This document shows positions 59,625-64,000 of a stretch of DNA of 64,000 nucleotides, in pieces. Both the position numbers and the translations under genes were made by a program. Under the pieces are notes generated by a model. It saw only the letters and a program-made list of their open reading frames with translations. It was not told the origin of the DNA and ran no database searches. Position 1 is the stretch's first letter, and each line of letters starts with the position of its first letter. Origin of the DNA: Bacteroidales bacterium (lineage in GTDB: Bacteria > Bacteroidota > Bacteroidia > Bacteroidales > UBA932); assembly GCA_017469425.1 (NCBI GenBank), contig JAFUGJ010000036.1, positions 216,299 through 280,298 of the forward strand, written 5' to 3'.

Positions 59625-61049
59625 ATGAAGTCCGATATAATTCAACTGTTTGTTTCCCTGCTGCTTATAGCGTGCATTCTCGTCATCCTGTTCTTTTTTC
59701 TCTTCAAGGGCGGAAATGTCACCAACAAAGAATTCTGGCACATTCTGCTGGGCATCTTCGCGCTTGTCCTTCTGGTGTTGAACCTGCGCCCTCACTGGTC
59801 CATAGAGAAGAAACACAGGAAGTTCTTCGAGGAGCTCATTGCTGAAATAGACACTCCCCTCCTTCAGAAACTGTTCGACAATCCTGCCATCTCTGACATG
59901 GACTCCTCATATCAGACTTTCTCCAAACTGATTGCAGGCAGTTTCCAGGGCAGCGTCACCTCGAACAATTCCGTAGAAATCATTACCGACGGACACCGAA
60001 AATATGAGCTTCTGCTACAGGACCTTGAAAATGCAAAGGAATCCATCAATTTGGAGTACTACCATTTCGGGGCCGATGAAGGCAGCCGGGCAATCCGCGA
60101 CATGCTCATCAAAAAAGCGAAGGAAGGCGTGAAGGTAAAGTTCATCAACGAAAACATCGCCAACTTCCCCATCGGCCACCGATACTACAGAAGCATGAAA
60201 AAAAGCGGAGTGGAAGTCATACGATTTACGGGCGTCCGTCACCTTGTAGGCGATTTCCTGAGCAAGCTCAACTACCGGAACCACCGGAAGATTGTAGTCA
60301 TTGACGGCAGAATCGGCTATACCGGAGGCATGAACATCAACGACCACTACTTCCGCCAGTGGCGGGATACTCACCTGCGAATAGAAGGCGACGCCGTGGC
60401 ATCCCTCCAGCTCATCTTCCTCAACTCATGGATAATCTCGGGAGGCAAGCGGGAAGAGCCATATCCGTTTTATTTTCCCGAACCGGAAACCAAAGACGGC
60501 GGAAAGCTCATCCAGATAATTTCAGACGAACCCGGGCTCAACTTCCATCCTATCGAAACCAGCTACCAGTGGGCCCTCATGCATGCCAAAGAGTACTTCT
60601 ATCTCCAGACGCCGTACTTCGTTCCATCCAAGCCCGTGCTGTCGGCCCTGAAAGCCGCCGCCCGCAGCGGGGTGGATGTCCGCGTGATGATTCCCTCCAA
60701 GGCCGACACTTTCTTCATGGGTCCGGCCAACAAATCCTTCTTCCTGGAGTGCCTGAGTTCCGGGGTCAGAATCTTCCTGCGGGAAGGAGAATTCATGCAC
60801 GCGAAGACCTTTGTTACCGACGATTACCTTGCCAGCATCGGCACTGCCAACATGGACAACCGTAGTTTTACGCTCAACTACGAGGATAATGCCTATTTGT
60901 ACGACCGGGAACTTGCCCTTGAAAGCAAAGCCATTTTTGAAAATGACCTGCAGCAGTGCAGGGAAATATCCATAGAGGAAGTCAAGGCATGGAAATGGTA
61001 TCAGCGCTTTCCCCAATGGCTCATCCGTCAGGCAGCTCCGCTTTTATAA
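59625..61049 (+). CDS. cls: Cardiolipin synthase
   Basis: 474 aa, PLD superfamily. Joins two phosphatidylglycerols (or PG and PE) into cardiolipin in the inner membrane. Two N-terminal membrane helices (IIQLFVSLLLIACILVILFF, residues 4-23; FWHILLGIFALVLLVLNL, about 37-54), then two HKD motifs: NHRKIVVIDGRIGYTGGMN (about residues 219-237) and HAKTFVTDDYLASIGTANMD (about 392-411). Both are intact. Alone on the plus strand. Confidence 0.95.
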   Translation: MKSDIIQLFVSLLLIACILVILFFFLFKGGNVTNKEFWHILLGIFALVLLVLNLRPHWSIEKKHRKFFEELIAEIDTPLLQKLFDNPAISDMDSSYQTFSKLIAGSFQGSVTSNNSVEIITDGHRKYELLLQDLENAKESINLEYYHFGADEGSRAIRDMLIKKAKEGVKVKFINENIANFPIGHRYYRSMKKSGVEVIRFTGVRHLVGDFLSKLNYRNHRKIVVIDGRIGYTGGMNINDHYFRQWRDTHLRIEGDAVASLQLIFLNSWIISGGKREEPYPFYFPEPETKDGGKLIQIISDEPGLNFHPIETSYQWALMHAKEYFYLQTPYFVPSKPVLSALKAAARSGVDVRVMIPSKADTFFMGPANKSFFLECLSSGVRIFLREGEFMHAKTFVTDDYLASIGTANMDNRSFTLNYEDNAYLYDRELALESKAIFENDLQQCREISIEEVKAWKWYQRFPQWLIRQAAPLL

Positions 61050-61082
61050 GGGCTTGGGCTTGACTCTTTAGCAAAAGGCGTT

Positions 61083-61658
61083 TTAGAAACGGACGGCAAA
61101 GGTCATGCCTGCGGTGGGAACTACCGAAGTGCCGGTCTGGGCCAGGTCGAAGGAAGGATAAACGGTAGCGGAGAAAGCATGTTTTCCCCTGACATCCTGA
61201 TAGTACTGGTTCTTGACCTTGGCGATTCTATTCGCATCAATGCACGACCAGATGGATACACCGAGTTCTGCCAGGCCAAAGCAGGCAAGGCCGATCAGAT
61301 TCTTCTTGAACTGCTGCCGTTTCCCGTCAACGATATGGATTTCATCATTATCATCAAATTCAACCGACCTACGGATTCCATCTGCGAACGATTCGGAAAT
61401 GGCGCCCAACACAATGGAAGAACCAAGGAAAGCCCAACCATGGCCGCGTTCTTTCATGATAAGCTGGCCCATACCGGGAACCACAAATGAGTCGAAGCAT
61501 ATCCATCCCACAGAATAGGGATCATTTTCGTCAGCAACATAGTCGGAGGCGAGATAATAGTTTTTAAGTTCGCTGTAGGAAGCACTCCGGGGGGCTTTCT
61601 GTGCAAAAGCGGAGGTGCAGGCTGCTGCCAGCACGATGATGGTAAGGATTCGTTTCAT
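61083..61658 (-). CDS. Small exported/membrane protein (DUF5683-like)
   Basis: 191 aa. Signal peptide (MKRILTIIVLAAACTSAFAQ). The middle has CFDSFVVPGMGQLIMKERGHG (about residues 53-73), the PGxGQ turn seen in DUF5683-type proteins, followed by membrane-like helices (WAFLGSSIVLGAISES; NLIGLACFGLAELGVSIW). Ends with strand-like FDLAQTGTSVVPTAGMTFAVRF. Function unknown. Last gene of the STAS operon, 11 nt after the HAD gene. Confidence 0.72.
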   Translation of the reverse strand: MKRILTIIVLAAACTSAFAQKAPRSASYSELKNYYLASDYVADENDPYSVGWICFDSFVVPGMGQLIMKERGHGWAFLGSSIVLGAISESFADGIRRSVEFDDNDEIHIVDGKRQQFKKNLIGLACFGLAELGVSIWSCIDANRIAKVKNQYYQDVRGKHAFSATVYPSFDLAQTGTSVVPTAGMTFAVRF

Positions 61659-61669
61659 TGTTTATTTGT

Positions 61670-62722
61670 TTAAAAAGAAAATGCAGTCGTTTTTATGTTT
61701 TCTCCGTAAATGGTCTTGAAGTCGTCACGCATGGAAATGACATGGTATCCGGCAGCGTGCCACTGTTCACCCAGAGAGAGCGCCTTTTCCCGGTCGGCGT
61801 GGTCGCGCTCCGGGTCATCGGCAATGAGCATGAAGGCAGCTGATTTATGGCTGTTGCTCAAGCAGTAGTTGTGCATGGCGCTGTCGCCGCCGCTGTTGCC
61901 GAAGGACAGGACCGGAATCTTGCCGATTTCCTGGGAAATCTGCAGGACCTTGTTGGTCTTGAGGTTCTTGATTATGAGCTCATCGGTGCGGACAAGGTTT
62001 TCTTCCTTGCCGAAGGTATGGTTTACACCGGCTTCGTCGCCCTGGCCGGAGGATTCAAGCCTCACATCCATCCCGATTACACGGTTGGGAGCGATGCCGA
62101 TGGCCTCGACAAGAGCCCTGCAGATGAAGCGGTCGGAACCGGAAACCACATAATAGGTAAAGCCGTTGTCTTCCAGATAATCAAAGACTTCGAGCATGGG
62201 CTTGTAAAAGCTTTGGCCATAAGTCATGCCGATGAAACCGTTGGCCGGCTTTGCTGCGTAGGCCTTGACATAGGCGTCAAATTCCGCAAGCGTCATTCCG
62301 GCATAAGCCGTTGCCGCCGCCCGGGCGTGCTTCATGTCAAAGTGGTCCGGCAGTTTGGCGCCTGTACGCACGAAGTCACGGATTTCCCGGGCCGTTTCCC
62401 GCACATCTTCCGGAGCTTTGTCTTTGTAGGAAGGGTCGTCGAGCACGCGGTATTCAAGGAGGTTGTATTCGAAGTAAGTAGGATACAGTTCGCCCACGAA
62501 GGTTCCGTCCATGTCGAAGGTAGCAATCCTGTCCTCCGGCTTGATGTAATTTTTGGAAGACGGATTAGTGACATCCTGAACATATTCCTGCAGGGCGGTG
62601 AGCGCCTCGCAGGAGTTCCACTGGGTGAAATAATTTTTGGGGGTATCAGGCTCCATTTTGCTGCAGCCCAGCAGGATGGCCCAGCAGGAGACGATAGCGA
62701 GTAATAATCGTTTTGTATTCAT
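61670..62722 (-). CDS. HAD-superfamily phosphatase lipoprotein
   Basis: 350 aa. Lipoprotein signal (MNTKRLLLAIVSCWAILLGCS, Cys20). HAD motif I ATFDMDGTFVGEL (about residues 67-79, nucleophile Asp then Asp), a cap domain, motif II YYVVSGSDRF (about 187-196), and the late SFGNSGGDSAMH (motif IV, Asp). So a secreted or membrane-anchored phosphohydrolase in the phosphoserine-phosphatase-like group; substrate unknown. It begins 5 nt after the LD-carboxypeptidase gene. Confidence 0.85.
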   Translation of the reverse strand: MNTKRLLLAIVSCWAILLGCSKMEPDTPKNYFTQWNSCEALTALQEYVQDVTNPSSKNYIKPEDRIATFDMDGTFVGELYPTYFEYNLLEYRVLDDPSYKDKAPEDVRETAREIRDFVRTGAKLPDHFDMKHARAAATAYAGMTLAEFDAYVKAYAAKPANGFIGMTYGQSFYKPMLEVFDYLEDNGFTYYVVSGSDRFICRALVEAIGIAPNRVIGMDVRLESSGQGDEAGVNHTFGKEENLVRTDELIIKNLKTNKVLQISQEIGKIPVLSFGNSGGDSAMHNYCLSNSHKSAAFMLIADDPERDHADREKALSLGEQWHAAGYHVISMRDDFKTIYGENIKTTAFSF

Positions 62723-62727
62723 TTACT

Positions 62728-63831
62728 TTACAATTCTGTTTTACCGGAAAGCATCAGTCGCCTCGAAAGGCTTGTTTTGGGAGCAGTGACTTCGGCGGTA
62801 TTGATGGTTTGCTGCTGTCCTTCCATGTTGAACTGGAGAGTGGCGCCGTCTGAGCGGACATCAATGGTGACAGGCGCGCCCATGATCATCGGAAGGTTCA
62901 CTTCACCGTGACCGGCAGGGAAACCGCAGAGGACGGGGATGTTGTATTTGACAAGGTACCGGTGGAGCATTTCTTCGCAGTTCTCAAAGGTAAATTCCGT
63001 GCCGCAGTCGGTGAATTCTCCGAGGATAACGCCTTTGCAGCGGTCCAGAACACCGTTCATCGCCAGGATGTTGAACTGGCGGTCGATGTTGTGCATGGAT
63101 TCTTCCACCTCTTCGATGAAGAGGATGATGTCCTTGCCGAGGGTGGCATCGGCCTGCGTACCCAGATTGGGCGCAAAGGTGCAGATGTTGCCGCCGACGA
63201 GGATGCCGCTGGCCTTGCCCGTGATGTTTTGCAGATGAGCCGGGACTTCATATCTGGGCACTTTTCCCAGCAGGATATCCCGCATCAGGGTGCTGGTCTT
63301 GTCCGTGCCGCCAGCCGCCAGGAAGGAGCTCATTGTGCCGTGGATGCTCATCACCCCGGCGCGGGTCCAAAGACCATGGAGCGTAGTGATGTCGCTGAAG
63401 CCGACTATCCATTTTGGGCTTGCCGACAGTTCCGTCAGTTTGATTTCATCAATCAGCTGGATGGTGCCATATCCTCCGCGGTTGCAGATAATGGCCTTGA
63501 TGGAAGGGTCGCTGAGCGCCCAGCGGATATCGCTTATACGCTCGGCGACGGTTCCAGCGTAACGGCCGTCAACAACCTTTCCCACATTGGGTCCCACGAC
63601 GGGCTCCAGGCCCCAGCCTCGAAGCACTTAGGCGGTTTTCTCCACATTCTCCATCGGAGTGAAATAGGAGGGCGAAATAAGGGCAACCTTGTCTCCTGCC
63701 TTGAGGAATTCAGGCTGTTTGCAGTTCAGCGTAACGGAGCTGTCAGGTGAAGGGATGGGGTCATCTTTGCTGCAGGCTACAGTAAAAGAAGTCAGGATAA
63801 ACCCGAGAAGAAAAAATCTACTGTACTTCAT
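62728..63831 (-). pseudogene. LD-carboxypeptidase (S66) lipoprotein interrupted by one in-frame stop
   Basis: 367 codons in one frame. The first 67 code a lipoprotein signal (MKYSRFFLLGFILTSFTVAC) and the S66 start (LKAGDKVALISPSYFTPMENVEKTA), then TAA at 63628-63630, followed directly by GTG CTT CGA and the remaining 299 codons: NRGGYGTIQLIDEI, IVGFSDITTLHGLW (nucleophile Ser), FIEEVEE (Glu) and GFPAGHGEVNLPM (His). Everything else is intact, so this is a fresh nonsense change, a sequencing error, or a read-through/reinitiation case. The family trims peptidoglycan tetrapeptides. Its ATG overlaps the STAS stop codon (ATGA). Confidence 0.85.
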
Positions 63832-64000
63832 GCTTCTATTTGGAAAAGGTTAAGAAATCCTGTCATCATGAAGACGCTCCTGACTTCAGGGAGCAGGCCG
63901 CGAACAATGACCTTCCCTCCCGCAGCGGCAGCAGCCTTGCGGATGGTCAGAAAAATGCGAAGGCCGGAGGAGGAGATATAACTCATCTTCCTGCAGTCAA
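63828..64000 (-). CDS. STAS-domain anti-sigma factor antagonist (partial)
   Basis: 57 codons visible, C-terminal part only; the start lies beyond the right edge. DCRKMSYISSSGLRIFL is the SpoIIAA signature, with the Ser (SSSG) that partner kinases phosphorylate; VIVRGLLPEVRSVFMMTGF follows as usual. It would take part in a partner-switch control of a sigma factor or output protein. Its TGA overlaps the LD-carboxypeptidase ATG by 4 bp, so it heads this operon or lies within it. Confidence 0.88.
   Translation of the reverse strand, partial: DCRKMSYISSSGLRIFLTIRKAAAAAGGKVIVRGLLPEVRSVFMMTGFLNLFQIEA

Noticed and set aside
1-64000. CRISPR array, insertion sequence or rRNA genes
   Set aside because: No regularly spaced repeats, no transposase and no rRNA-like sequence were seen on either strand.

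Overview
The window reads as a chromosomal stretch of a Bacteroidales-type gut bacterium. The signs are: many promoters of the Bacteroidetes form TAnnTTTG; few Shine-Dalgarno sites; a tmRNA whose tag ends NYALAA; a biotin-dependent methylmalonyl-CoA decarboxylase set (propionate formation); glycine-lipid genes glsB/glsA; a SusB-type GH97 enzyme; and many lipoproteins with a short leader and Cys. By eye the core is GC-rich (mid 50s percent), which also creates long meaningless antisense frames. Genus cannot be set from the sequence alone.

Layout. 1-3.4 kb: recQ (cut by the window edge) and tRNA-Arg(CCG)-glsA-glsB, all on the minus strand. 3.5-12 kb (plus): fabD, pyruvate:ferredoxin oxidoreductase, a large GH2 lipoprotein, and MTA/SAH nucleosidase. 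12-16.3 kb (minus): a small coiled-coil gene, zapA, a 6S-like RNA, rny and dsbD. 16.4-23 kb (minus): a tight five-gene operon GH97 - 5'-nucleotidase - CNNM/CBS protein - galactokinase-like kinase - nucleotidyltransferase, which looks like an alpha-galactoside to NDP-sugar route. 23-29 kb: GSCFA protein, ffh, an AraC-type regulator, a YtrA-type GntR/ABC operon with a well-placed operator, and a dicarboxylate symporter. 29-34.5 kb (minus): TPR protein-yebC and recF-DUF721-pdxB-DUF4301. 34.5-38.2 kb (plus): mmdA-oadG-biotin carrier-oadB. 38.2-38.8 kb (minus): tRNA-Ser(GGA) and tmRNA. 38.8-43.9 kb (minus): holA, HsdR_N protein, CCA/poly(A) nucleotidyltransferase, tyrosine recombinase, hpf and a lipoprotein, with overlapping ends. 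44-48 kb (plus): an ABC-2 exporter followed by a 5'-nucleotidase split into two genes in reversed domain order. 47.8-50.2 kb (minus): an outer-membrane protein and sppA.

From tRNA-Pro (50.26 kb) to about 58.95 kb the sequence changes. It becomes clearly AT-richer, and it holds a decayed AbiEi/AbiEii pair, an intact-looking three-gene cassette (SAM-dependent methyltransferase-like protein, DUF1848 Cys-rich protein, 1172-aa SF1 helicase with nuclease-like and helix-turn-helix ends), a frameshifted small gene and a truncated DUF4143 ATPase. This looks like an accessory/defence island beside a tRNA gene, and the cassette is the best candidate here for an undescribed system.

59-64 kb returns to core-like DNA: a secreted protein, cardiolipin synthase, and a minus-strand operon STAS - LD-carboxypeptidase (split by one in-frame stop) - HAD lipoprotein - small exported protein.

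At least seven genes have the -7 box only 4-7 nt from the start codon, which predicts leaderless or nearly leaderless mRNAs.
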